Assembly (NCBI RefSeq): GCF_950295315.1
Contig: NC_080175.1
Location: forward strand, 62,910,487 to 62,974,486
Direction: 5' to 3'
Source: Erinaceus europaeus
Taxonomy: Eukaryota > Chordata > Mammalia > Eulipotyphla > Erinaceidae
Length of the DNA stretch: 64,000 nucleotides
The notes below the pieces were generated by a model, which saw only the letters and a program-made list of their open reading frames with translations, was not told the origin of the DNA and did no database searches. Shown piece by piece: positions 21,220 to 33,109 of the stretch. Each line of letters opens with the position of its first letter. Within the stretch, counting starts at the first letter, position 1. A program made the position numbers and the translations under genes.

Positions 21220-21860
21220 ATATTACTTATTGTTATACAGTGAGTGCAGAATTCGTCATAACTTCATTACTATTAGTCTTGCATATATATTTGAATATCT
21301 TGTTCACAGAGACAGATGGCAATTAGAATGTTATAGCAGTGATGTAGAATTATTTAAACTCCTTCCAGGATGTATAAAACAGTAATTATCCAATAATATT
21401 ATCAATATATAATTTTACTATTTAAATAATTCTCAGTCTTACTGAAAGCAAGCAATTGAAAAACTGCCAAGTTTATTTTATCTCATTTGAATTCACAATA
21501 TCAAAATTGTTTGCTTTTTCTAATAGTGCCTCATAGATTTGAAATATTCTTTAAAAAATCAGAATTGGTCTAGGCTCAAGTTGAAGAAGTGTTAAAGTTT
21601 TAAAGCTGGAGACTTTTTTTCATACAGGAGTAGAGAAACAGAAATTAAAGTTTCCTCAACATCTCCAGGAGAAAATTTAACAGAAAATACCAGTTCATTA
21701 TTTGAAACTGAATTATTTTAAGTTACATATAAGAATACACCCCTGCTTTCCTTTAGATAATTCGGTTCCAGTCTGGGCCAGTTGGTTATCCACTGTCTGT
21801 AGAATAGGTACACATTGGTTAGATTAATAGTTTTGTGATGAATCCTTCAGCTATTTATTA
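21220..21860. other. Unique AT-rich tract
   Basis: No recognised gene or repeat. Confidence 0.45.
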
Positions 21861-21869
21861 CAGATTTCT

Positions 21870-22075
21870 ATTTCCAGGTTCATGTTTTCAGATTGGCATA
21901 TTGCACCAAAGTAAAAGACTCTGGGGTGGGTGGGTGGGGAGAATACAAGTCCAGGAAGGATTCAGAGGACCTAGTGGGGGTTGTATTGTTATATGGGAAA
22001 CTGGGGAATGTTATGCATGTACAAACTATTGTACTTATTGTTGAATGTAAAACATTAATTCCCCAATTAAAAAAA
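21870..22075 (+). mobile_element. Old L1 3' end fragment
   Basis: 'TTGCACCAAAGTAAAAGACTCTGG', 'TTGTATTGTTATATGGGAAACTGGGGAATG' and an ending 'AACATTAATTCCCCAATTAAAAAAA' match the old L1 3' UTR pattern. Confidence 0.65.
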
Positions 22076-22094
22076 ATAAAACAAACAAACAAAC

Positions 22095-22475
22095 AAAAAT
22101 CTGGGGTAGAGTATATACCTTACAGTGCATGAGGTCTTGGGCTTCAGTCCTTGTGCTATATGGGAAATCATGGACAGCATCAAGGGAAGCTCTGTGATGG
22201 TGGCATGGTGCTGCTGTGTCTATTCTTTCATTCTCTCTCACTTTCCCCCTTTCTCTCTCTCTCTCTCTTACTCTCTTCTGCCTCTCTCCTTTCTAAGAAT
22301 AAATAAAATACTTCTCCTCATCAGTATCACAGTTGTGGCCCTGGGTTCATTCCCTACCATCACATAAAATAAAAAATGAAAAGAAAGAAAGGAAGAAGGA
22401 GAGAAAGAAGGAAGGAAGGAGGGAAAGAGTGAAGGAAGGAAAGAAGGAAAGAAGAATTAAAGGAAGAAAGAAATT
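22095..22475 (+). mobile_element. SINE remnant with purine-rich (GAAA/GGAA)n expansion
   Basis: Head 'CTGGGGTAGAGTATATACC', CT-rich tract 22230-22285, 'TCTAAGAATAAATAAAATAC', then a GAAA/GGAA-rich simple repeat at about 22378-22475. The simple repeat probably grew from the A-rich tail. Confidence 0.55.
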
Positions 22476-22479
22476 CTAG

Positions 22480-23440
22480 AGACCTAGAGGGAATTTAAAC
22501 ACAGAAAAGTCTTTAAGGGTATCTGCTTTGTGACATTTAAAAACTTAGTTAAAAATTTCTTAGTGAAGTTCTTTATCAAAGGTGAATAGTCTCTTGGGGC
22601 ATAGTCTCTTTTGTGTACAGAACAGTTTCTTATTTTAATTTCCTCCATAATTTAAAACTTGATGAATTGATTTCATTAGCACATTAAATGTGCACAGCAC
22701 TTACATTGCCCATTTCTCTTAACACAAACTTAAGTAAAAAAAAAAAAATCCTCTGTTGTTGTTTGAGATTTCATTTGGGTAGATTGGGTTCTGACTGATT
22801 GCTTTCTCTTCATTACCTCATCACAAGTTGCATTGATTAACATTAAAGTAGCTGCACTTTTTACATCTTAACATCTTATTTAAAGCCTACTTCAAACTCC
22901 TAAGCACTTTAAAAATTGTGCCTTATACAGCCTTGGGAACAGTTTTCTGGCATTCTTTCAGCTAATAATATGTTAATAAGATTCTTGCCTTGCCCACACC
23001 AATGCTTTTCACCATCATAATTTTAAAACAACAACTGCATTATAGTCTATCAAGTGATGGTTACAGAGATGCCTTAAAAACAGAGATATATGGTCCATAC
23101 ATCAAAGCAAGTTCATGACCCATGAACTGGACTCCTACCCAAAATAGGCCTTCATTTGAATGAAAAGTGGAAGATGATAATCAAATTACTATAGTCTAAG
23201 ACTGTCTTTAAAGGTAAAAGCCTATAGACAGTCTTCGTGATTTAATAGATTAATTTCTGATAATCTGAACATACTTGAATCTTAAATATATTAAAGAATT
23301 ATTGACTTAATACCTAATTTGGACATTATTACTTAAAATAAATGAAAAGATTTTAATGGTCTTGTGTAATGTGGTTTAAAATTTAAAAGTTTTATTATGA
23401 AAAATGCAGGTGATATAATAATTAATAAAAGAAAAGCTTC
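22480..23440. other. Unique tract
   Basis: Nearly 1 kb without recognised repeats. No gene-like frame. Comparison with other mammals would show whether any part is conserved. Confidence 0.5.
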
Positions 23441-23446
23441 TCAGCA

Positions 23447-23605
23447 TAGGGGTGGTGGTGATGGTGGTATGGTGACTAGAACATTTAGTTTAAAGCATGA
23501 TATCCTGAGTTCAATCCATGGTTTCACATGTGTCAGAGTAATACTTTGGTTTTGTCTCACCCTCTCTTACTAATAATTATATAAATATTTTTAAAAATAA
23601 TGAAG
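23447..23605 (+). mobile_element. Old tRNA-like SINE ('ACATGTGTCAGAGTAATAC' type)
   Basis: 'GATGGTGGTATGGTGACTAG', 'CTGAGTTCAATCCATGG' (B-box-like) and 'TCACATGTGTCAGAGTAATA' match the order in the SINEs at 33912 and 60079. Confidence 0.6.
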
Positions 23606-23669
23606 AACCTGTGTCATTGGCAAAGTGAGTAGACTGAACTTTTTTTTTTGGTACATTGTAGAATAACAA

Positions 23670-23965
23670 TTAGACATAAATAGGGCTTTGAGTTAAGAAG
23701 AAGGAAAGAAAGGGAAAACATGAAGTAAAACTTGGAGTGCATGTGGTGTACTGCAGATAAATAAAGGACTCTGGAAAAGGAGGGGAAGGCCAGTGTTGGA
23801 GAGGGTTTTCGGGTTCTGGTGCATGATAATGGAAAAAAGCCCAAGTTGGGGGTAAGAGTGTTCCAAAGACAGTTATCACAGGGAGATGAGAAATTGCACC
23901 CACGTACAATTTCCATACTACAAACCATTAACTCTCCACTCTTAAGTATAAAATCTAACTTTGTT
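23670..23965 (+). mobile_element. Old L1 3' end fragment
   Basis: 'AAAACATGAAGTAAAACTTGG' through 'GGGGGTAAGAGTGTTCC' to 'AACCATTAACTCTCC'. Same order as at 9690 and 36820. Confidence 0.7.
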
Positions 23966-24166
23966 CATGAAGAAATTTTTACATACTGTTACTGCATTAT
24001 CCTTTAAAATCTTTAAAACAAAACGTGCTTCAAAGCATATTTAATGCAAATAGACAATAACAATAATAATAAAAGGTGAAAAGATACCCAAGATTCTTTA
24101 GCCAAACTCTGTGCTCTTTGCTTACTATGATATTCTAGAAACAACTTGATAAAAATTATTGATAGT

Positions 24167-24490
24167 GGGAGTCAGGCAGTAGCGCAGTGGGTTAAGCACA
24201 CTTGGTGCAAAGCGCAAGGACTGGCATATGGATCCTGGTTCGAGCTCCCGGATCCCCACCTGCAGGAGAGCCACTTCACAGGCTGTTAAGCAGGTCTGCA
24301 GGTCTGTAGGTGTCTGTCTATCTCTCTCTCCCCCTCTCTATCTTCCCCCCTCTCTCCATTTCTTCCCCTCTGTCTTCCCCTCCTCTCTCCATTTCTCTCT
24401 GTCCTATACAACAATGATGACATCAATAATAACAACAACAATAAAACAATAAGGGCAACAAAAAAGGGAATAAATAAATATTTAAAAAAC
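24167..24490 (+). mobile_element. tRNA-headed SINE, variant A (short form)
   Basis: Starts GGGAGTCAGGCAGTAGCGC. It has B-box-like 'GGTTCGAGCTCCCGG', core 'CCCCACCTGCAGGAG' and an internally duplicated pyrimidine stretch (the 'CCATTTCT..CCCCTC' unit occurs twice, 24356-24398). CAA linker and AATAAATAAATA tail. Confidence 0.88.
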
Positions 24491-24724
24491 ATATTAATAG
24501 CTACTTTTGTGTGAGCTACCATGCAAAAGTTCAAGTCATATTCATATTTAATTTAAGACCAGACCATTCAGTGTTTATTGCTGGTGTTCAGGCCAGACTC
24601 TGCTCATATGCAATTCAACTTTGTGTACTCTGAAAAAATATGAAGATGCTTGTTGGATGACTAAGTGCCTAGTCCAGAAGTTTTTGGTAACTGTTACACT
24701 TTAAATTAGGAATTAATGATGTGT

Positions 24725-24930
24725 GAGACCAGGGGACTTAGATGTAACTGGTAGTGTGAGTGTTATGAAAGAACTCACAACAAACAGAATGTGGATGTGG
24801 ACAAAAAGGTCTTTATGGGAAACATGTTGACCAGAGTGTCACAGTGTACTGAAGGCAAAGAGAAGCCAACTATAAAGAGGAAGAGAAACTTGGGGATTGA
24901 AAAAGAAATCTTATAGCTGGGTTACAGTGT
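24725..24930 (-). mobile_element. LTR-like fragment, antisense
   Basis: On the minus strand, 'CTTTATAGTTGG' (TATA-like) is followed about 70 bases later by 'CCATAAAGACC' (poly(A)-signal-like) and a tail ending 'GTCTCACA'. This resembles an ERV LTR. Boundaries are not established. Confidence 0.35.
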
Positions 24931-25394
24931 TATCTTTTATATTCTTTCATATGTATAATTTTGTTTCTGATATATTTTGTAAATTATTTATTCCATGATC
25001 AGGAACCCATAACTTTAAAGATGGCATTTGTCCTTGGTGTTCTGTTTGTCTTTGCTGTTCTGTTTGTTAAACATACATTGTGAAAAAAGAGGGGCCGGGT
25101 AGTAGCGTACCTTGTTGAGCGCACATTGAGAAAACAGAACAGATAAAAGGACGTATTAGAAAATGTATCTCAAGGTGAAAACAAGACATGAGCATATAGA
25201 ATATAAGAATAAACTGAACAAACTGTGTTGGGAAGCATGTGATTATACTTCATATATTATGCCAGACTATATTTTGAAATTGTTAACTATACTTAGCCCT
25301 CTATGATTAGCAAAATACTAAAAACTTACTCCACTGTAAGATGTGCTTGAATTATCTTATAAATCCCCTTAGTAAAATGCATAAATAGCTCAGA
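24931..25394. other. Unique tract with one SINE-head-like fragment
   Basis: 'GGGGCCGGGTAGTAGCG...GTTGAGCGCACATTGAG' at about 25093-25130 looks like an isolated SINE head. The rest is not recognised. Confidence 0.4.
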
Positions 25395-25723
25395 AAACTC
25401 AAATAAATAAATAAATAAATAAATCCCATTAGAAGTTGGGGTGAGGACATCAACTGAGAATTCTCTGAAGAAGAGATCCAGAGGGTCAACAAGGTGCTCA
25501 CAGTCACTGAGCATCAGAGAAATGTAAATAAATAAAGAAAAGAAATAACACTTTCCACCTGTGAGAATGTCAAATATTAGAAACGACTGTGGGGGGCCAG
25601 GTGGTGGGGCACCTAGCTAAGCACACACATTACAGTGCACAAGGACTGGGGTTCAAGCCCCCGGTCCCCACCTATAGGGGAACCTTTTGGAGTGGCTAAA
25701 TAGAGCTGCTGGAGTCTCTCTCT

Positions 25724-25806
<83 letters not shown>

Positions 25807-26595
25807 TTTCTCTCTCTTCCTCTCCATATATATATTCCTCTATTTTCAATTTCTCTCTGTCTCTATCTAATAAATAAATAAAAATAAAGAACTAAAAGAA
25901 AGGACTGTAACTACAAATGTTGGAGAGGATGCAGGGAAAAGGGTACACTTCTGTACTGTTGGTGGGAGTGTACATTGTTTGAACCTTTGCGGAAATCATT
26001 TTGGAGATTTCTCAGAACACTACAAATAGACGTGCCCTATGATTCAGTAATATCTCTCCTGGGGAGTGTCCAAAAGAAACAAAAATATAAATTAGAAGAA
26101 ATCTATATATACCTATGTTCACAGCAGCACAATTTGTAACAGCTAACATTTGGAAGCAGAGCAGATTTCCAACAACAGATGAGTGACTAAAAAACTAACA
26201 AAAAAACTGTGATGCATGTATACACAGTGGAATATTACTCAGCTGTTAAGAAATGAGGAGGTCACCACACTTAGAACATCTTGGATGGAACTGGAAGACA
26301 TCAGGATATGTTAGATAAATCAGGATATGTTAGATAAATCAAACAGAGAAGGACAGATTCCAAATGATTTTACTTATAAGTAAGACCTTGATAAATAGGG
26401 CCAAGGAGGGACACACAAACACAAAATGAAAAGAGGACTGGCAATGATGTATTATATCAAAGCAAAGGATATAGGGGAAAAGGGGGAAGGGGTAGAAGAG
26501 AACTGTGGGCTCTTGGTGCATAATGAACTAGTACTTATATCAATGACTGGGCTGTAAAGCACAAACACCTTCAATCAAAAAAGAAAAAAAAATCA
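25395..26595 (+). mobile_element. Old L1 (ORF2 C-terminus plus 3' UTR), interrupted by a SINE
   Basis: 'CTCTGAAGAAGAGATCCAGAGGGTCAAC', 'GAGCATCAGAGAAATG', 'GGAGAGGATGCAGGG', 'GGTGGGAGTGTACATTG', 'GGAATATTACTCAGC' are classical ORF2 C-terminal codons; an old-lineage 3' UTR then ends near 26595. The reading frame is decayed. A SINE splits it at 25591-25898, and a 19-bp tandem duplication sits at 26300-26337. Confidence 0.85.
25591..25898 (+). mobile_element. tRNA-headed SINE, variant B, with (TC)n/(AC)n expansion
   Basis: Head 'GGGGGGCCAGGTGGTGGGGCACC', 'GGTTCAAGCCCCCGG', core 'CCCCACCTATAGGGG', then alternating (TC)n and (AC)n runs at 25717-25812, ending 'TCTATCTAATAAATAAATA'. Target duplication AAACGACTGT / AAAGGACTGT at 25581-25590 and 25899-25908, inside L1 ORF2. 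Confidence 0.88.
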
Positions 26596-26599
26596 TTGT

Positions 26600-27735
26600 T
26601 ATAGAAAATGCTTATATTGATGAACTCATTGGTAACTACCATGTTTGAATTCAGGGCCCATTCTTTTCCACTGACACATAATTTTCCATCTTATTAATTC
26701 ACCTCTACTAGAGAAATTGATTTTTGAGCAATTATTATACAACTATTCCCACTGTGACCTGATTTAAAAGCAAACTGGACATACATGTAGAATTTTTTTC
26801 TACCTAATTCCTACATTCAATAGTCTTACAATAAAAACATTACATAGAATTCAAATGTATTCATTTATCTCACTATTTTTTAGACTATGAATCTGTGAAG
26901 ATATGAATGAAAAGGAAAAAGAGAAGTTATTTCAATTCAGAACACAGTAACAACATGCTGCTATGTTCCTTGTAATACTCTTGGTGCACCATTTATCTTT
27001 TCTGAATGTTGAAATGTATCTTTTGAAGCTAAGATTTGCTTCATGCACAGGTGAGATAGATAACTGTGTCAAGTAAAAAAAATTATGGTGATGATTAATT
27101 TTGGCCCACATTCTCACAATATATTTCTAGGAGTGATCTAAGCCAACACATCTAGTTCCCAGAAGGCTGAAGTTCAACCAAACTGAAAAATTGATCATGC
27201 ACACACTCAATAATTATAGCCTCATCTTTACAGAAAAAAAAAGTGATTTAGACTTTACATTTCATAAATGGCACTGCATACCAAGTAAAATTCAAAATGT
27301 ATTCCAGGAACCTTGAACTCAAAATTTTGATAGCACTGTTACTCAGTAATTGGAACTAACAAGATTTAACAAACTGTCTTCTGGTTTTACTTATGCAAGA
27401 CAAATTATTTATATCGTTTGTCTCCAATTGACTGACTTCTAAGGGTAGAGTAGTTTTTTTAGGTGTTATTTTTAGGGCAAAAGAATAAACTGAAAAGTAA
27501 ATCTGGTTTGGAGTCTCCTTTATAAGAACAAATTGTTCATACAGAACCAATCTATTTTAATAAATATTTTATGCTATTAAAACAAAGATTTTGTGATATA
27601 AAAACTTTTACCAAGGCATGAACTTTTTGTGTTTTATACTCCATTGTCATCTTAAACTTGTAAGCAAATGAAAAATTAAATCGGATTTACAGGGGTGTAA
27701 ACAAAAAAAAAAAAATCCATCCTGAACCATCCTGA
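26600..27735. other. Unique tract
   Basis: No recognised gene or repeat. Minus-strand frames 26932-27117 and 27356-27550 are short and have no known motif. Confidence 0.5.
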
Positions 27736-27755
27736 GGTCAGAAACTGACTTTTAA

Positions 27756-28031
27756 GGGAGTCGGGCTGTAGCGCAGCGGGTTAAGCGCAGGTGGCGCAAA
27801 GCACAAGGACAGGCATAAGGATCCCGGTTTGAACCCCGGCTCCCCACCTGCAGGGGAGTCGCTTCACAGGTGGTGAAGCAGGTCTGCAGGTGTCTATCTT
27901 TCTCTCCTCCTCTCTATCTTCCCCTCCTCTCTCCATTTCTCTCTGTCCTATCCAACAACGACAACAACAATAATAACTACAACAATAAAACAACAAGGGC
28001 AACAAAAGGGAATAAATAAAATAAAAAAAAA
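27756..28031 (+). mobile_element. tRNA-headed SINE, variant A (short form), youngest-looking copy
   Basis: Starts GGGAGTCGGGCTGTAGCGC. A-box-like 'TAGCGCAGCGGGTTAAG', B-box-like 'GGTTTGAACCCCGG', core 'CCCCACCTGCAGGGGAG', TCTC stretch, CAA linker, AATAAATAAAATAAAA tail. A perfect 16-base target duplication, AGAAACTGACTTTTAA, lies at 27740-27755 and 28032-28047. Retains the CpG-bearing head, consistent with recent insertion. Confidence 0.95.
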
Positions 28032-28049
28032 AGAAACTGACTTTTAAAA

Positions 28050-29250
28050 CAATGGTGTGAAGAAGTTAAATATGACCTGAAGCAGGAGAGATCATGTTTT
28101 AAAAATAAAGGAAATTCTTTCTGCTTTAAGGATTATACTATGAATGAGTCAAAAGAGAAAAGTTACAGAGCAGAACACAATTACCCTATAAAACAACAGA
28201 TCAATTCAGTGAGGGAGAAATGTGGTGGTTCTATAATTGTATTTGGCAAATGCAGGATTTCATTATTTCCTCAACTTTTTAACTGATGTGTTTATTTTTT
28301 TTTTACATTGTTTCACAAACAAGGATCTGAACTTTTCTCCTCTTGGGAAAAATCTCAAGAGGTGAATTATTAAATAATCACTACTTGTCTAAGAAATTTA
28401 AATGTTTACTTAATGATGATTTTGTAAAGTATTGGATTTTCTGTAGTTTTTTAAATATATTTATAACAAATAAATTTTGTCCAATTAATGTAGCTACTCA
28501 TGCAGCAAACATACCTGGACTGAAAAATAAATGAGATACAACAAAGATACTGGGACACTCAGATAATTGCTTTTGGTCAAGCTCATAAAAATAAAATGAG
28601 ATTATATGGAATTTGTGAAAAGATAATATTTTTCTTGACAGTTACAAATAGTTAGAAAATATTTGCTTTCCACTATGCATATTTGCTTTCAATGTTCAAT
28701 AAAACTGAAATCATTGCTGCTCATAATTTTACTCAGCCACTGTTACAATCATATGAAATATTATGCATAACAATAAAGATTTTTCATACAATTCTTTAAT
28801 AATCTCATTACTTACCTAAGGAATGTATGATACATTTGAAACCAATACTTCTCTCTGCTATTCTCTGTGTATATGTGTCAGGCGCAATGTTGTGGTCTGA
28901 CTAAGGCCTACTGGATGCTAACAAAAATATGTTAATATAATAAAGTGGGGATCAGAATCCCCAGCATTGAAAGCTAGCTAGAAATATTTTTAATAGTGGG
29001 TGTATGGAAAGGTCCAGAAAGGGTATTGATGGAAGCAGTATTCTAGGAAGACGACTGGCTGGGAAGTTTGTGGAAGGAAAGTCAGGAATGCTTTATATAC
29101 ACACTGTTTCCTTAGTTTAACTTAGAATAAACACATCTGTTTCCAAATATGTAAGTTTACTGAACACTATTTTGTCAGTGTTGGATATGGTTAAGTGGAG
29201 TACTTGATGAATATCCTAATAAAGTACTTAGATTTTTATTTATTTCTTTA
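28050..29250. other. Unique tract
   Basis: About 1.2 kb without recognised repeats or convincing genes. The frame at 28343-28534 has no known domain. Confidence 0.5.
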
Positions 29251-29257
29251 TTATTGT

Positions 29258-29467
29258 TTTAAAAATTATCTCTATTTATTGGCTAGAAACAGCCAGAAAT
29301 TGAGTGGGGCAGGGGTTATAAAGAGGGAGAAAGACAGAGACACCTGCAACAAGCTTTACAACTTGCAAAGCTTTCTCCCTGCTAGTGGGAGCAGGTGGCG
29401 CAAACTTTGTTCTTTACTTATTGTAACATGTGAACTCAATCGGGTGTGCCACCACCCCCCACCCCTG
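29258..29467 (-). mobile_element. tRNA-headed SINE, variant B, antisense
   Basis: 'CTCTATTTATTGGCTAGAAACAGCCAG', 'GACACCTGCAAC', 'TTGCAAAGCTTTCTCCC', 'TGTAACATGTGAACTCAATCGGGTGTGCCACC'. Confidence 0.75.
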
Positions 29468-30200
29468 CTCTTAAATTTTTACTTTTAAGAAAAGTAGCAA
29501 GTGTAATTTATGGATGTTGATAGATATGGAGGCAAATCCTGACGGCCAATGGCAACCAGAGCTGGAACTTAAGAGATAAATAGCAACAACAAAACATATA
29601 GTTTCATGGCCCACAGATTGGGAGAGAAAAAAAATCAAGAAAAAAATAATTAAAAAAAAATAAAGTTATTTGTTGTACTATTGACTTTAGCTTTAATATA
29701 TATGTATGTTTAATATATATATTATGTCAAGAATATCATTTAACACAAATTTTAGGAAATATTTAAAAATAGTTCAAACACAGGATTTGCATGAAGAAAG
29801 CCCTAAGGAATCCTAGCTTCAGTCCCTGTCACTGCCTTATGCCACAGACCACAACTGAGAGATGGTGTGATCTGTCTTGCATTCTCTCTTAAAATCAATC
29901 TCTAGACATAAATAAAGGGAGCACTTACATCTTTACTACTCAGATTCTAGTTGTTTGAATTTAATTATTTATTTCAAATACATTTAAGCAAGGAAACTAA
30001 TATAGAGAAATAGTACATTTAATTTTCCATTCGTATGACCATCAACTTATACATATGACAATCAGATCCAGCTGGGAGTATAAATAATATTGGAGAAAGA
30101 AATTATAAAAATATACAACTGAGAATTTATAGTTAAAAATTATTGTGGAAAACAAAAAAATTATGATCCCTATTACATTATTAGATAAGGGGAAAAAAAA
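29468..30200. other. Unique AT-rich tract with one SINE remnant
   Basis: About 29775-29915 reads like an old tRNA-like SINE ('AAGAAAGCCCTAAGGAATCC', 'CTTCAGTCCCTGTCACTGCC', TCTC stretch, 'ATAAATAAAG'). The rest is unrecognised. Confidence 0.45.
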
Positions 30201-30204
30201 AAAC

Positions 30205-30405
30205 AAAAGGGCACCTGGTGCAGTGTTAGACTGTGTTAGACTGTGCAAGGACCAAGGTTTAAGCCTCTGGTACCCACATATGAGGGGAAAGTTTCAGAAG
30301 TGGGGAAGCAGTATAGTAGGTGTTGCTCTTTTTTTTCCCCCTCTCTCCCTCCTTCCCTTCTTGATTGCTTTCTTTCTCTATCTAATAAATAAATAATTTA
30401 AAAAT
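30205..30405 (+). mobile_element. tRNA-headed SINE, variant B, with head duplication
   Basis: 'GGGCACCTGGTGCAG', then a tandem 'TTAGACTGTG' pair (about 30225-30246), 'AGGTTTAAGCCTCTGG', CT-rich stretch and 'TCTATCTAATAAATAAATAA' end. Confidence 0.75.
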
Positions 30406-30409
30406 ACTT

Positions 30410-30935
30410 TTGAAAATGAAGAGAAGAACAGGAATTGAGCTTTAATTTTGGTATAGCTATGCATCTGTCCTGTGAAAAATTTTTGATGTACATTTTGTTT
30501 TCATTAAATCAGTTGAAACAGGGTGTGCATTTAGAGCCTTTGACACTCAGTGCTATAAGCCACTAGACAAAAACAGGACCAGACCACCAAAGAAGTATAC
30601 AGAAAGACTAGTGGGAGAGCTTTTATAACACGTTGAAGAAGAGCATGATTAGTATGGATTTGGTACACTATGATTTATCATTTTGATTTTCATATTATAT
30701 TTTATATGTTACATATGTGCAACACAAAGTCTTTCCTTAGTGAATCTATAATTTACTTTTGGATAGTAAGGATAATTGATTCTTCAAACTGACACAAACA
30801 CAAAAGCTAGTAGCTTACCCCTAGGAGTTAATAAGAACTATGAGTTCAAAAGTCATATATTGATATAACTTAAGTGGGTCTACAAAAAAGGAAACAATTA
30901 GAACTTAAAAAAAATAGGTCTTAAAAACCATGGAA
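30410..30935. other. Unique tract
   Basis: No recognised gene or repeat. Confidence 0.45.
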
Positions 30936-30939
30936 TGTG

Positions 30940-31705
30940 GTCTCATACCAGTAGGAATGCAGAAGTTACATAGGCTCTAGTGGTAACTATAGATAGACAT
31001 GGGCCCTAGGGCAGGCAGATCAATGGGGTTTACAATTAACAATATTTATATATTTTCCCCATATTTGGGAGCTATTCTTTAACTAGATCCAGCTTTCCAG
31101 TCCTATTCTCAATTCTGGCATGAGCTCCGCAGACAGTACATTTAGTCCACCTGCATGTTAGCTATTGGGCTCACGCAAAAATTAGTAGTCATGGGCCCTT
31201 AAGAATAGACTTCCTAACTTCTTTCCACATGAAGACCCTAACTCTCATCTGCTATATTCTTGCCTTTAGGTTCCTGATTATTAAACAATTTGTTTTGCTT
31301 TATATCTTAGTGCTTTTCAGCCACCAACTTGCAGATGCTACCATGATGCCAACCTGACTTCCCTGGGCAGATAACCTCAACAATGAGTCCTGGAACCCCA
31401 CCACTCCAGAGCCCTGCTCCACTAGGGAAAGATAGAAACAGGCTGGGAGTATGGATCATCCTGTCAATGCCCATGTTCAGCAGAGGAGCAATTATAGAAG
31501 CCAGATCTTCTATCTTCTACATCCCATATAGATCTTTGGTCCATACTCCCAGAGGGAAAAAGAATAGGCAAGTGTCCAATGGAGAGGATGAGATATGGAA
31601 TTTTGGTTTGAGAATTGTATGGAATTGTACTCCTCTTATCCCAGAATGCTGTTGATAATTTTTAAGTCACTAATGAAAAATAAAAAAGAGAGAAACAATA
31701 ACAAC
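30940..31705 (+). mobile_element. L1 3' UTR, divergent lineage
   Basis: The right half ('CTTCCCTGGGCAG', 'CCCTGCTCCACTAGGGAAAG', 'GGGAGTATGG', 'CCCATGTTCAGCAG', 'CCATACTCCCAGAGGG', 'TGGAATTGTACTCC') follows the recent L1 3' UTR. The left half ('CTTTAACTAGATCCAGCTTTCC', 'CTCCGCAGACAGTACATTTAGTCC') is unlike the 3771 copy. The tail has an (AAC)n run. A sister 3' UTR lineage is the simplest reading. Confidence 0.7.
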
Positions 31706-31724
31706 AACAACAACAAAAAGAACA

Positions 31725-32940
31725 AAAAATAAGTCTTAAAGAAACAGAATATATGAAAGGAGAGTAGAGAAAACATCAAGCATACAGTTTTAGAATAAAT
31801 TCACGTTTTAATCAAGAAGTCAAATACCGCCTAGAGAAATACTGAGAGAAATACGGAAGCCTTCCTTCCAGATGTCATATTGTACACTCTCAGATTGCCC
31901 TGCCTGTGTCCATATAACTAACTCTTCTTTGGGCCTCACACTTTGTTTCCTCTTCAGTTTTAACATTTCAGTTTAATGTAGGTGCAGTTTTCTAGAGTCA
32001 CTACTTTGTTTCACCAAAAAAAAAAAAAAAAAAAAATTGAAAATGATGCCACTTTAGTGTTTCTAAAGTACTGAAATGACAACTCACAGCTTGTTTGGCC
32101 TTTTGTGAATTTCCACAGCTTTTAAGAGGCATATTCCTTTTCAGAGACTTTGAACTCTGAGAATTATGTTACAGGTTTCACAGAGCTTTTCTGGAATAAA
32201 AACTCTGTAAACATTTAATAATAGCAAAGTCAACCTGAAATGCAGGAGGAAGTATATTATAAGTGACTTCTTAATGTAGCACTAGTTAAAGATTCCTTTT
32301 AAAGTGGTTATTGTCTGCACATAGTAAGATGCTCAAAAATAGTAATGCTACCGTTTTCACAATGGTAGCAAATGAAGCAGAATATAAAGAAGACTATTTA
32401 TAAAGTTCATTAAATGGGAGTAGCTAATGTGCTTGAATTTCAACAGTTCTCTGGTTAGGGCACACAGCAAGGAAATACTATAAATATTTACATTTTTAAA
32501 GATCTATTTAAGTTTATTTATAAGAAAGAACCAGATTATCATAACTTCTGATATTTGGTTTGAAGGTAGAAGTGTGAAAAAAATGCCAGCTAGTTAAATA
32601 CTGTAGAATACAGTATTGAATAAGTATATGGGCAGTATATGAATAAATGTTCAAAGATAGGAGTTGGGTGAGTAGATAGGATACAAATAAATTTTGTGTT
32701 CATTGTGTAGAAAGTGGGAAGTCTGACTTCTGTAATTTCTTCTCCTTTTTAGTGGAAAAAAATGAACAATGATCATTTTAGACAAGACATGAGAAATTGA
32801 AAATAAATAGCCCATCCAAATGTTGATCTAATTAGTTGTCCACAAACTGCAAGCAGAACAGCAGTGAGATGAAACAGAAAACAAGTGTCTCATAAGTATA
32901 AGAAATAGATAGTTCTTAGACATGTGGTGCAATTTTAAAC
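31725..32940. other. Unique AT-rich tract
   Basis: No recognised gene or repeat apart from an A21 run near 32017-32037. Confidence 0.5.
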
Positions 32941-32955
32941 TAATAAGAACTTTCT

Positions 32956-33096
32956 TTTTTTTATTTTATTTTCATTTTTACCAGAGCACTGCTCTGCTCT
33001 GGCTTATGGTAGTGCGGGAGATTGAACCTGGGACTTTGAAGCCTCAGGCATGAGAGACTCTTTGCATAACCATTACGCTATCTATCCTCCGCTGGT
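32956..33096 (-). mobile_element. tRNA-like SINE (third type), antisense
   Basis: T-rich tail, 'CCAGAGCACTGCTCTGCTCTGG', 'GGGAGATTGAACCTGGGACTTTG' (reverse B-box region) and 'CATAACCATTACGCTATC' (reverse A-box region). Target duplication AAGAACTTTCT / AAAAACTTTCT at 32945-32955 and 33097-33107 (one mismatch). Confidence 0.85.
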
Positions 33097-33109
33097 AAAA
33101 ACTTTCTGA

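Noticed and set aside
22480..23440. Conserved non-coding element
   Set aside because: It is unique and repeat-free, but conservation cannot be judged from one sequence.
24725..24930. Retroviral gene sequence beside the LTR-like fragment
   Set aside because: No gag, pol or env motif is visible on either side. Only LTR-like signals are present, so it is kept as a low-confidence LTR fragment.
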